Part shown: positions 37,045-45,846 of the stretch, in pieces | Layout of the letters: each line of letters begins with the position of its first letter | Position numbering within the stretch: position 1 is the stretch's first letter | Source of the DNA: Balneolaceae bacterium | GTDB lineage: Bacteria > Bacteroidota > Rhodothermia > Balneolales > Balneolaceae | NCBI GenBank assembly: GCA_009711805.1 | Contig: VEMX01000008.1 | Coordinates: forward strand, 1-64,000 | DNA length: 64,000 nucleotides | Direction: 5' to 3' | The notes under the pieces: model-generated | What the model was told of the DNA's origin: nothing | The model's database searches: none | Seen by the model: only the letters and a program-made list of their open reading frames with translations | Position numbers and translations under genes: made by a program

Positions 37045-37980
37045 ATGAAACATCACAAAGGGATACATCACATCACGGTATTGGCTGGCAACCCAAAACG
37101 AAATGCACAATTTTATACTGAAGTTCTTGGTATGCGATTGGTAAAAAAATCGGTAAATCAGGATGATCCGGGAACGTATCATTTGTTTTATGGAAACCAA
37201 GCAGCAGAACCAGGTTCAAGTCTTACTTTTTTCCCCTGGCCAAATGCTGTACAGGGTAAGGCAAGTACCGGAGAAGTGGTAAATGTAGCATTACAGGCGT
37301 CGGCCTCATCCAGGAAATATTGGGAAAACAGACTCCGTAAGTATAATGTTACTTTTAAAGAGACCGAAGTATTTGGTCGTCCGGCATTTCGTTTTCATGA
37401 TCCTGATATGTTGGAACTGGATATTATTTTTGAGGGGGGTGCCAAACCCAAAACCGATAATGTCAGCTATGTGGTGGAACCAGAGTTTGCTATCCAGGGT
37501 TTTTGGGGAGCCCGGTTAAAGCTTACCGAGAAAGAGTATACCGAAAAACTCATTCATGAGCTTTTTGATTTTAATGAAGTGGAACGAGATGAAAATCACA
37601 TCCTTTACCAGACAGATGCTCCCATTGGGCATTCTCTTATTTTTGAAATTACAGATTTTCAACCTGGCAGAAATGGCCGGGGAACCGTCCATCATATTGC
37701 GTTCAGAGCCAAGAACAGAGAAGAACTGGATGAGCTTCGCAAATACGTATTTCAGGAAGGATTGCATCCTACCCACATTATTGACCGCCACTGGTTTAAG
37801 TCGGTGTATTACCGGATACCGGAAGGTGTACTTTTTGAGATGGCCTCTGATGATCCCGGGTATACGGTAGACGAAGAATTTGAAGAACTCGGCGAACATT
37901 TAATTCTTCCTCCCTGGCTGGAATCGAAACGGGATCAAATAGAACGCAGGCTTCCAGACCTAACAGTCCCTGCGAGTTAA
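37045..37980 (+). CDS. VOC-family ring-cleaving dioxygenase (MhqO-like)
   Basis: 311 residues with two vicinal-oxygen-chelate modules. The first begins GIHHITVLAGNPKRNAQFY with a metal histidine; the second has GTVHHIAFRAKNREELDEL and a late glutamate in VLFEMASDDPG. The overall shape matches MhqO/MhqA-type quinone-resistance dioxygenases. It is followed 52 bases on by a matching hydrolase gene, and preceded by a perfect 28-bp palindrome, so the pair is probably induced by quinones or electrophiles. Confidence 0.88.
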   Translation: MKHHKGIHHITVLAGNPKRNAQFYTEVLGMRLVKKSVNQDDPGTYHLFYGNQAAEPGSSLTFFPWPNAVQGKASTGEVVNVALQASASSRKYWENRLRKYNVTFKETEVFGRPAFRFHDPDMLELDIIFEGGAKPKTDNVSYVVEPEFAIQGFWGARLKLTEKEYTEKLIHELFDFNEVERDENHILYQTDAPIGHSLIFEITDFQPGRNGRGTVHHIAFRAKNREELDELRKYVFQEGLHPTHIIDRHWFKSVYYRIPEGVLFEMASDDPGYTVDEEFEELGEHLILPPWLESKRDQIERRLPDLTVPAS

Positions 37981-38032
37981 CCAATAAGTAGTCACAGCAA
38001 ACTGATGATTCTAACACCGAATTAATATTCCC

Positions 38033-38695
38033 ATGGGCTTATTCACTGTCGACAAAGACAAGCACTTTAAAGGACCTCATCAAAATACCAGAATATTACA
38101 GGCAGGCGCTCCTGTAGCAGAAGCAGAGGCTGCCATGATTATGATTCATGGCCGTGGGGCTGGGGCACAAAGTATTCTACAGTTAGCATCTGAGTTTCGA
38201 AGCCAACGAAAGATCGCATATTATGCCCCTCAGGCCAGTGGGTATACATGGTATCCCAACTCTTTTCTCGCACCAACCGAACAGAATGAACCCGGCTTGT
38301 CATCCGGTTTACAGAAAATTTATGATATCATCACCGACCTTGAGGCCAATGGTATAGCCAAAGAGAATACTTATTTGCTGGGATTTTCTCAGGGAGCTTG
38401 TCTGGCTTCCGAATATGCAGCCCGTCATCCCTATCCATATGCCGGCCTGATTGCCTTAAGCGGAGGATTAATAGGGGACACCGTAGAGCGGGGCAATTAT
38501 AAGGGAGATCTTGGAGGTATGCCGGTATTCATGGGTTGCAGTGATACCGATCCACACATCCCAAAAGAGCGGGTGGATATCTCGGAAATCGTTTTTAAGC
38601 AGCTAAATGCCGAGGTGACTAAAAGCATCTATCCGGGCATGGGACATCTTGTGAACAAAGACGAGATAGAACATATCAGGAAAATCATAGGATAA
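38033..38695 (+). CDS. Carboxylesterase/phospholipase-like alpha/beta hydrolase (MhqD-like)
   Basis: 220 residues. Catalytic serine in LGFSQGACLASEY, Asp in GCSDTDPHIP and His in GMGHLVNKDE; MIHGRGAGAQSIL is the oxyanion region. This dienelactone-hydrolase/phospholipase-carboxylesterase type is found with mhqO in quinone-resistance operons. Convergent with the lipoprotein gene; a terminator for that gene overlaps the stop region. Confidence 0.88.
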   Translation: MGLFTVDKDKHFKGPHQNTRILQAGAPVAEAEAAMIMIHGRGAGAQSILQLASEFRSQRKIAYYAPQASGYTWYPNSFLAPTEQNEPGLSSGLQKIYDIITDLEANGIAKENTYLLGFSQGACLASEYAARHPYPYAGLIALSGGLIGDTVERGNYKGDLGGMPVFMGCSDTDPHIPKERVDISEIVFKQLNAEVTKSIYPGMGHLVNKDEIEHIRKIIG

Positions 38696-38724
38696 AAAAA
38701 ACCGAAGCCTTGAACCGGCTCCGG
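38693..38724 (-). terminator. Terminator for the minus-strand lipoprotein gene
   Basis: On the minus strand, CCGGAGCC pairs with GGCTTCGG (one G-U pair) around 7 bases, followed by eight T. It also covers the last bases of the plus-strand hydrolase gene. Confidence 0.65.
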
Positions 38725-38752
38725 GTGTACAGATGATACTCCGGACTATGGA

Positions 38753-39383
38753 TTAATCGTCATCGTTTTCATCATCGTCATCTAAATCTTCCTCATCCAC
38801 CTCAATTTCCTCAACTCCCTTTTTGAATTTAGCGCTGAACTCAAGGAGGGTCTCGGTATCTTCCCAGTTATATTGATGCAGATCCAATACGGTTCCATCT
38901 TCATTGAACAACCATGATACCGGATTAATACGCACTGAGACAACGTTCATTACATTATCTTCCGTAACATCCAGCAGCGGATCAAGTTCACGCTCAATCT
39001 CTATTTCTGCTTTGGCGAATACCAAGAAGTAAGAATGTTTCACCATCAGTATTGGTGTAGGTTCCTGAAATGGCCATACTAGCCTCATCAGGCCAGTGAG
39101 GGAAAACAGTACGAATAGAGTCTGCCAAGGTCGTATTTTCTCCTTTGTCCTCTTCGTCTTCAATATGTAAGGTTCCATTCGATCCTTCAACAACCAGAGA
39201 ATCGTGATTGACAGATACAGCCGTTTTGTTGGATGTTGGCATAACCGTCTTAAACTGAAACTGTACATCTCCCTTTATCTCTTGAGTGTATTTTACATCT
39301 GATGTTGTTGTCTCACAAGCTGAAATTATTCCGATGGTAATGACAACCATCACTATTCCGCTAATCAGTTTTCTAACACTCAT
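38753..39383 (-). pseudogene. Lipoprotein of unknown function, frameshifted
   Basis: The first frame (from the ATG at 39383) has a lipoprotein signal (MSVRKLISGIVMVVITIGIISAC) and a domain rich in beta strands up to NTDGETFLLLG. The second frame resumes at about FLVFAKAEIEIERELDP and runs to a strongly acidic end (EVDEEDLDDDDENDDD). They join by a +1 shift near 39030. I do not recognise the family. The acidic tail, alone in its frame, and the shared terminator support one broken gene rather than two. Confidence 0.65.
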
Positions 39384-39764
39384 AATATGTCTGTTCGTTT
39401 TGTTTATTGATTTATCCTTTCCGGATAGTCCGTGAATCTCAGTGAGTGATTTTGTTCCTGAATTTCCCCCAGCCATTCGGGATGTATTTATCTGCTTTTT
39501 CAAAAGGTCAAATGACTAAATCATTGACATCAATTACTATAAACAGCCTTTTTTAGTTAGCCGGGCCCCTCACATAACGCCCTCTTCTTCTTAACAAATT
39601 TTTTACCCCTCCTCTCCTTTATACCTCTTATATTCCTCTACCATTTGATGAAAGTGTAATTCCCGGTAATAAGGACAGGGAAGCCTCCACCAGCCAACCG
39701 AAAATTGACTGTCACCACTTCTAAGCAATATCTGTGAACAAATCAATTATGAGGACTCTTTACT

Positions 39765-41777
39765 ATGCGTGCAGGCTTATTAGGTAAACCCATTTTTTTT
39801 ATTCTATTTTTCATTGTTGGCTTTTCATTGCCGGCCTGGGCCCAAAGCTGTCCTGACCAGGGGACGGTGCTTTTTCCCGAACTCAGTGGAGCAGAGCTTT
39901 TTGATGCCCTGCGAGCAGAGTATAAAACAAGCACGGTACTGGATTATAATGCAGCCCGGGATTCTATGTTTAAAGTGATCGACAATCAGAATGGAAATGT
40001 AACGGGTGTTTACACCGGCTACACGATCACATTAGATGCTAATGCAGATCCAAGTACGGACGCCTTCAACAAGGGTATGAATACCGAACATGCCTGGCCT
40101 CAAAATAAAGGAGCTACCGAAGGCACGCTGGCCCATTCCGACTTACATCACCTATATCCCTCTAATTCTTCGGCCAATAGTTCCCGTAACCGAGAGCCTT
40201 TTATCGATATTAAAGATGAAGAAACGGAAAGCTGGTGGAGAAATGGAGAAAGCACTACTACTCCCATTGCCGAATTCATAGATGAATACAGTGAACGCAA
40301 AGACGGCCACACAAGCGGAATTCAGCATCCCAACTCTGACCAGGAATATGGCAGCTGGGAACCCCGTGAGGATTTTAAAGGAGACGCCGCCCGCAGCGCC
40401 TTCTACTTTTACACGATGTACAAAACCCAGGCCGATGAAGCCGATCCCAATTTTTTCGAAGTTCAAAAACCCTATTTGAGAAGCTGGAACTCAGCCGACT
40501 CTGTTTCATCAAAAGAATATAACCGGACATGTGGTGTAGCTTCCTACCAGGAAGGCAAAGTAAATCCCTTTGTAATTGATCCCACCCTTGCAGACCGGCT
40601 GTATTTTACTGGTGAAGGCAGCCAAACCGTAGTTGAATTTGCTGCTTCGGCTCTTACCCTGAATGAAGACCAGGGGGAGTTTTTGATTGAAGTCACCATT
40701 GTAAACCCCAATGCCGATACTGCTACAACAGTTGATTTTTCTTATGCCGGAGGCACCGCCACTGCTGGAGAGGACTTCAATATGATCACTAACCAGACCT
40801 TAACATTTGCCGCCGGTGAAAGCGCCTCTAAAACTATTTCGCTAACTATTTTTGAGGACGATAGCCGGGAAGTAAATGAAAGCATCCTGTTTGCACTCTC
40901 CAATATAAGCGGTCCCAACAATTCCCTTCTTGGGGTTAGTGATTCACTTCGCATTACCTTGCGTGATAATGACGGTGCAGAAGCTACAACCATGTGGATC
41001 AATGAATTCCATTATGATAATGAAAGTACCGATGAAGGGGAATTCATAGAAATTGCCGTAAATGCAGATGCTGCAGACTTAAGCAATGTAAGCCTCTCTT
41101 TATACAATGGAAGCAACGGAAGCGTTTATAACACTGTAGCAGGAACAGAACTAACTGAAGGAGAAACTCAGAATGGCATAACAGTCTATTATGTGGAGTT
41201 TCCATCCAACGGAATTCAAAATGGATCCCCCGATGGTATTAGCCTGAATAATGGTGATGAAGTGGTACAATTTCTTTCATATGAAGGAACATTCACTCCG
41301 AAAGAAGGCCCTTCACAAGGCTTCGAAAGTGTAGATATTGGAGTAGAAGAAAGTAATTCTTTCCCTCTAACCAGTTCTGTATCCCTTTCCGGCACCGGTT
41401 CTGCTTATTCTCATTTTAGCTGGGAAGTAACAGAAACTTCTACCATGGGTGTTGTTAATACCGGCCAGGAATTTGAAACCCCCACAGCTACCGAAGAAGA
41501 TCACAGTATTCCAGCTGTGGTCAGCTTGTACCAAAACTACCCTAACCCCTTCAACCCAACTACCCAAATCCGGTTCGAACTGCATAAAGCTGCTTCTGTC
41601 ACTCTTGAGGTGTTTACCATTACCGGACAAAAAATTACCACCCTGATGAAAGGGTACCGTTCGGCAGGAACTCACCTTGCCACTTTCGATGCTACTGCTT
41701 ATTCCAGTGGATTATATATCTACCGGCTTAAAACCGCCGGGAACAGCACTACCCGGAAAATGTTGCTTCTAAAATAA
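39765..41777 (+). CDS. Secreted endonuclease I-type nuclease with T9SS tail
   Basis: 670 residues. Signal peptide (ILFFIVGFSLPAWAQS); endonuclease I (EndoI/NucM) His-Me-finger nuclease with NTEHAWPQNKGA and AHSDLHHLYPSNSSAN (about residues 105-135), which bears the catalytic histidine and Asn; Calx-beta domain (about 295-400, GGTATAGEDF and DDSREVNES); a lamin-tail-like domain (MWINEFHYDNESTDEGEFIEI, about 410-540); and a T9SS C-terminal tail ([15 protein letters not shown] to the end). It is exported to the surface or medium, probably to degrade extracellular DNA for nutrients. Confidence 0.92.
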   Translation: MRAGLLGKPIFFILFFIVGFSLPAWAQSCPDQGTVLFPELSGAELFDALRAEYKTSTVLDYNAARDSMFKVIDNQNGNVTGVYTGYTITLDANADPSTDAFNKGMNTEHAWPQNKGATEGTLAHSDLHHLYPSNSSANSSRNREPFIDIKDEETESWWRNGESTTTPIAEFIDEYSERKDGHTSGIQHPNSDQEYGSWEPREDFKGDAARSAFYFYTMYKTQADEADPNFFEVQKPYLRSWNSADSVSSKEYNRTCGVASYQEGKVNPFVIDPTLADRLYFTGEGSQTVVEFAASALTLNEDQGEFLIEVTIVNPNADTATTVDFSYAGGTATAGEDFNMITNQTLTFAAGESASKTISLTIFEDDSREVNESILFALSNISGPNNSLLGVSDSLRITLRDNDGAEATTMWINEFHYDNESTDEGEFIEIAVNADAADLSNVSLSLYNGSNGSVYNTVAGTELTEGETQNGITVYYVEFPSNGIQNGSPDGISLNNGDEVVQFLSYEGTFTPKEGPSQGFESVDIGVEESNSFPLTSSVSLSGTGSAYSHFSWEVTETSTMGVVNTGQEFETPTATEEDHSIPAVVSLYQNYPNPFNPTTQIRFELHKAASVTLEVFTITGQKITTLMKGYRSAGTHLATFDATAYSSGLYIYRLKTAGNSTTRKMLLLK

Positions 41778-41797
41778 TTCATTCTTTATCATAGACT

Positions 41798-41830
41798 AAA
41801 TACCCCGGCTTCCTGTCCGGGGTATTTATT
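41798..41830 (+). terminator. Nuclease-gene terminator
   Basis: AAATACCCCGG pairs with CCGGGGTATTT (11 bp) around an 8-base loop, then TATTAAA. About 20 bases past the stop codon. Confidence 0.8.
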
Positions 41831-41884
41831 AAAATCTTATAACATCTCCCATTATTGCCTTATTTAACCCGGATTATTCACCAA

Positions 41885-41988
41885 GAAATTTAATCGTACG
41901 CAAGGCGAAGTGGAAATGGGACCGGAAGGGTACTGTGGTACCCTGAGTACCCCAATTTTCACTTGAACGCAGCGTACGGGGAAATTTC
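41885..41988. repeat. Long imperfect palindrome, 104 bp
   Basis: The outer arm GAAATTTAATCGTACG pairs with CGTACGGGGAAATTTC; the next arms (GCAAGGCGAAGTGGAAATGGG against CCCCAATTTTCACTTGAACGC) pair imperfectly, and an inner GGGTAC-TGTG-GTACCC forms the tip. It sits in a 570-base gap without genes and is not followed by T, so I prefer a REP/BIME-like element to a terminator. I saw no second copy in this window. Confidence 0.65.
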
Positions 41989-42347
41989 GCCGCCTAATCC
42001 GTACCTTAAAATTGGGCTATTACATAAAGCAATTCAACGATAATATATTCAAGTATATAGATCGCCATTTTGCATCCATTCGTGAATAATTCGGGTTAAG
42101 CCTCTCCCTTTATGCAAAACTGATAACTGCATCTAACATTTTGTTTTAGCTACATAAAAACAAATTTGCCCTTTTACAATTAAAAAACTATCACTACGTT
42201 ATTGATAACCGATAGATGAAGCTTTAATAGAGGAATCGACCTTTCTCATTAAAGCTTTCAATATCGGTTTTTCATCTTAAATCAAGGCTTTCGAAACACG
42301 AATTTCCTTTTCTTGTTTCCTGATCTTAAACATAGTATTTGTTGATT
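41989..42347. other. AT-rich leader of the choice-of-anchor gene, nothing else seen
   Basis: 359 bases, AT-rich, with no ORF or repeat that I can support. Likely holds the promoter of the next gene. Confidence 0.5.
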
Positions 42348-43736
42348 ATGCATTTTATAAAACGCTACTTCTTTCTTACACCATTAATAGCACTGGGGCT
42401 GTTAGCCCAGGCTTGTACCACCAATTCTGAACCTGAACCCAAACCTAATGACAAAAGCGACATTCCATTTCCTTGTGAAAATGGCAAAGCCAATAGCAAA
42501 TACGATTGTAATAACGTCGATCTGTTTTCTATTGTTACCCCACAGGAATTAGGGGGAGATAAACTAAATGATATATGGGGCTGGACAGATCCGGAAACAA
42601 AAAAACAATATGCCTTGGTTGGCTTAACGGATGGCGTTTCATTTGTAGACATTACAGAACCAGAAAACCCAATTGTAATTGGAAAACTTGATGAATCCAG
42701 TTTAAACCAAAAGTATAAGCAGCTTCCCCGGTGGAGCTATCCAAGCTGCATGGTAGGCATCGGTGAGGCAGATTACACAAAATCACTGACTAAAGGTACT
42801 ACCTGGCGAGATCATAAGGTATACAACAATCATCTCTATGTTGTAAGTGATGCCCAACCCCATGGCATGCAGGCATTTGATCTAACACGACTCCGTAAAT
42901 ACGATGGAAGCACTTTCCAGACTTTTACTCACGATTTTCTATATGATAAGTTCTCAAACTCCCATAACATTGTAATTAATGAAGAAACCGGATTTGCCTA
43001 TGCTACCGGTATTACACAAGGTGAATTATGTGGCAGCCAGGATAGTACAGGACTCCATATGGTTGATTTGAGCGATCCTAAAAACCCCACTTTTGCCGGC
43101 TGCTATATTGATTCATCTCCCGGCAACTACCGCATTGCCCCTGGCTATATTCATGATGCGCAATGTGTCACCTATAGTGGCCCGGATACCGAATATACCG
43201 GCCAGGAAGTTTGCTTTAACTCGGCTGAAGGAAATGTTGTAATCGCCGATGTAACGGATAAGGAAAATCCAAAAACCCTGGGCTTCAACCGTGTTCCGGA
43301 TATGTACTATTCTCATCAGGGGTGGCTCACCGAAGACCAGAACTATTTTTTGATGAATGATGAACTGGATGAACTGAACCTGAATCGAAATACCAAAACG
43401 TACATCTGGGATGTCCGGGATCTTGATAATCCAACGTTTGTAGGACACTACAATCATAGTACAACTACCATTGATCACAACCTGTATATAAAAGGAAATC
43501 ACGCGTATGAAACCAATTATAAATCAGGCTTAAGAATACTCAACCTTGATGGAGTTGCATCTGCAAACCTTGAAGAAGTAGCCTTTTTTGATACACAACC
43601 TGTTTTAAATAACAGTAGTAATGAAGCTTCCTTTGACGGAACCTGGAGCAACTTTCCCTTTTTCGATAATGGCATTGTTATTCTGAGTGATATTTCAAAC
43701 GGATTATTTGTAGTTCGTCCCAATTTAAATAACTAA
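42348..43736 (+). CDS. Choice-of-anchor B family lipoprotein (LVIVD repeats)
   Basis: 462 residues from the ATG at 42348 (TTG codons at 42339 and 42342 are poorer starts). Lipobox ending at Cys in IALGLLAQAC. The rest is a beta-propeller-like series: NDIWGWTDPETKKQYALVGL, VSFVDITEPENP, HGMQAFDLTRL, SHNIVINEETGFAYATG, GNVVIADVTDKENP, ADYIWDVRDLDNP-like and GLRILNLDGV. These match the LVIVD-repeat/choice-of-anchor B family, which is surface-associated and of unknown biochemical role. Confidence 0.87.
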   Translation: MHFIKRYFFLTPLIALGLLAQACTTNSEPEPKPNDKSDIPFPCENGKANSKYDCNNVDLFSIVTPQELGGDKLNDIWGWTDPETKKQYALVGLTDGVSFVDITEPENPIVIGKLDESSLNQKYKQLPRWSYPSCMVGIGEADYTKSLTKGTTWRDHKVYNNHLYVVSDAQPHGMQAFDLTRLRKYDGSTFQTFTHDFLYDKFSNSHNIVINEETGFAYATGITQGELCGSQDSTGLHMVDLSDPKNPTFAGCYIDSSPGNYRIAPGYIHDAQCVTYSGPDTEYTGQEVCFNSAEGNVVIADVTDKENPKTLGFNRVPDMYYSHQGWLTEDQNYFLMNDELDELNLNRNTKTYIWDVRDLDNPTFVGHYNHSTTTIDHNLYIKGNHAYETNYKSGLRILNLDGVASANLEEVAFFDTQPVLNNSSNEASFDGTWSNFPFFDNGIVILSDISNGLFVVRPNLNN

Positions 43737-43751
43737 GGAAAACACGAATTA

Positions 43752-43810
43752 GAATTCCCCCCTTAAAGGTCTTTTTATGATCATTCTTTGAGGGGAGTAA
43801 TTCTTTTTTT
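43752..43810 (+). terminator. Imperfect hairpin after the choice-of-anchor gene
   Basis: GAATTCCCCCCTTAAAG (43752-43768) pairs imperfectly with CTTTGAGGGGAGTAATTC (43786-43803), followed by seven T. A second, weaker GGCC hairpin with eight T lies near 43950-43972, ahead of the next gene. Confidence 0.45.
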
Positions 43811-44002
43811 ACCACCCCCTCTTTTTAAAGCTTTGGTTATCACCTTGTTTATAATCAAAGTGAAACCAGAAACAGCGCCTGGAATAAACACACTAAGCCC
43901 TTCCTTTGAAGTGAACGTATATTTGCGTATTTTTAGCACGATTTTAACAGGGCCTCGATGGCCTTTTTTTTTGAAAATAATTAACACTTCAGTTTACTTT
44001 TT

Positions 44003-45229
44003 ATGGATTTATTCGACAAGCTTAAGGGTCGCCCCAGCCCGCTTGGACCATTTACTTCGGAAGGATATGGGTATTATACTTACCCTCGTTTGGAAGGCCC
44101 TCTGGGACCAGAAATGAAATTTAACGACAATGATGTAGTCGTATGGAGCATAAACGATTACTTAGGGGTTGGCAGCAACGAAGAAATAAAAAAAACAGAC
44201 ACCGCGGCAACAGAAGAATTTACCTTGAGTGCACCTATGGGCGCACGCCTTATGACTGGTAACTCTACCGAGCATGAGGCTCTGGAACAGGAACTTGCTG
44301 AATTTGTGCACAAGCCGGACGCACTGCTGCTAAACTACGGCTACCAGGGAATCATGAGTGCTATTCATGCCCTTGTAGACAGAAATGACTTTCTTATCTA
44401 TGATGAATTGAGCCATGCGTGTATTGTAGACGGTAAGCAGTTGGCTATGGCGGATAAATCTGTTTTCAAGCATAACGATATTGAAAGTTTCAAGAAGCAA
44501 TTATTCCGTGCTGCCGGTAAAATGAAAGAGAATTCGTCCATTCTTGTAGTAACGGAAGGTGTTTTCGGAATGACCGGTGACCTCGGTATCCTTGAAGAGA
44601 TCATTGCCCTTAAAGAAGAAGTCCCCTTCCGCCTTTTGGTAGATGACGCCCATGGTATTGGAACTTTGGGTGAAGACGGTTCAGGTACCGGAACCCAACT
44701 GGGCTGCCAGGACGGTATTGACATTTATTTTGGAACTTTTGCCAAAGCTTTTGCTTTGATTGGCGCTTTCATAGCCTCAGAGCCTCCTGTTATTGAATTC
44801 CTGAAAGCTAATGCCCGCAGTCAGGTATTTGCAAAATCCCTACCGTATCCTATGGTCGTTTCTGCTCGAAAGCGCCTACAAATGATTAAGGAGCACCCTG
44901 AGTGGAGAGAACAATTATGGAGTAATACTCTAAAGCTCCGTGAAGGCCTCAAAGAAATCGGCTACAATGTACTGCCTTCCGAAAGTCCGGTAACACCGGT
45001 TCTTACACAAGGAAGCACTAAATTATGCCAGGATATTATGCGTAAGCTTCGTGAAGAACATGGGGTATTTGTCAGTGGTGTGGCTTATCCTGTAGTACCT
45101 AAAGGAACGGTGCTCATACGCCTGATCCCAACAGCTGCTCACACCGATGCTCATATCGACAAAACCTTGAAGGCTTTTTCCGCTATTAAAGATTTTGTAG
45201 AAACCGCTGAAGCTAAAATTAGTGCATAA
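44003..45229 (+). CDS. Serine palmitoyltransferase-type alpha-oxoamine synthase
   Basis: 408 residues, PLP-dependent alpha-oxoamine synthase family, which condenses an amino acid with an acyl-CoA. The start MDLFDKLKGRPSPLGPF and the PMGARLMTGNSTEHEALEQEL stretch match bacterial serine palmitoyltransferases, the first enzyme of sphingolipid synthesis. DDAHGIGTLG and the PLP lysine in FGTFAKAFALIG are clear. 2-amino-3-ketobutyrate ligase or 8-amino-7-oxononanoate synthase are alternatives, but the N-terminus favours SPT. It stands alone; other sphingolipid genes are not in the window. Confidence 0.82.
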   Translation: MDLFDKLKGRPSPLGPFTSEGYGYYTYPRLEGPLGPEMKFNDNDVVVWSINDYLGVGSNEEIKKTDTAATEEFTLSAPMGARLMTGNSTEHEALEQELAEFVHKPDALLLNYGYQGIMSAIHALVDRNDFLIYDELSHACIVDGKQLAMADKSVFKHNDIESFKKQLFRAAGKMKENSSILVVTEGVFGMTGDLGILEEIIALKEEVPFRLLVDDAHGIGTLGEDGSGTGTQLGCQDGIDIYFGTFAKAFALIGAFIASEPPVIEFLKANARSQVFAKSLPYPMVVSARKRLQMIKEHPEWREQLWSNTLKLREGLKEIGYNVLPSESPVTPVLTQGSTKLCQDIMRKLREEHGVFVSGVAYPVVPKGTVLIRLIPTAAHTDAHIDKTLKAFSAIKDFVETAEAKISA

Positions 45230-45248
45230 ATCATTTATCAATTGCTCA

Positions 45249-45292
45249 ATCAAGAATTAGCAATAACTGCAAGGTATTGCTTAATTCTTGAT
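45249..45292. other. Long stem-loop between SPT-type and DUF1643 genes
   Basis: ATCAAGAATTAGCAATA (45249-45265) pairs with TATTGCTTAATTCTTGAT (45275-45292) with one bulged base. The stem of 17 bp lacks a T run, so it might end transcription poorly or protect the upstream mRNA 3' end. Confidence 0.55.
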
Positions 45293-45318
45293 CGATAATT
45301 GGCCAACCCCTGATTGAC

Positions 45319-45831
45319 ATGACCTGGATTTACCATCATGATGAACCCCTTACACGCTATTCTCTGGGAGTAAAGGGAGCCAATCCACTCATTTGCTTCG
45401 GGGTTAACCCAAGTACTGCCAAACCCAACAATCTTGATCCCACCGTTGCTTCTGTTGGGCGGTTTGCAAAAGCACAGGGTTATGATGGCTGGTTGATGTT
45501 TAATCTCTATCCCCAGCGGGCCACCAACCCGGATAAGATGCATAAACACTTCCAAAAGAAGATTCATGATAAGAATATAGAAGTAATTGAAGAGCTCACC
45601 CGCGGACTTAATGCCGATGTTTGGTGTGCCTGGGGTACTCTTATTGAAAAACGATCGTATCTCTCTCGCTGTCTTCACGATATCTACAAAGTGCTATACA
45701 CCAATAGCTGTTCCTATTTTAAACGCGGACGCATCTCAAAAGCAGGCCACCCCCACCATCCTCTCTATTTAAAAAAGACAGCCCCTCCCGAAGCCTTTAA
45801 CCTGGATACCTATATCAAAGAAGTTATTTAA
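45319..45831 (+). CDS. DUF1643-domain protein
   Basis: 170 residues matching DUF1643: ICFGVNPSTAKPNNLDPTVASV near the N-terminus, GYDGWLMFNLYPQRATNP, WCAWGTLIEKRSYL, and GHPHHPLYLKKTA at the end. The family is small, soluble and uncharacterised. The NPSTA and GxPxHPLYL motifs are its hallmark. It ends 15 bases from the convergent kinase gene. Confidence 0.88.
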   Translation: MTWIYHHDEPLTRYSLGVKGANPLICFGVNPSTAKPNNLDPTVASVGRFAKAQGYDGWLMFNLYPQRATNPDKMHKHFQKKIHDKNIEVIEELTRGLNADVWCAWGTLIEKRSYLSRCLHDIYKVLYTNSCSYFKRGRISKAGHPHHPLYLKKTAPPEAFNLDTYIKEVI

Positions 45832-45846
45832 AGATACCAGGTTAGC

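Noticed and set aside
43940-43980. GGCC hairpin with eight T just before the SPT-type gene
   Set aside because: The stem is only four base pairs; too weak to call a terminator on its own.
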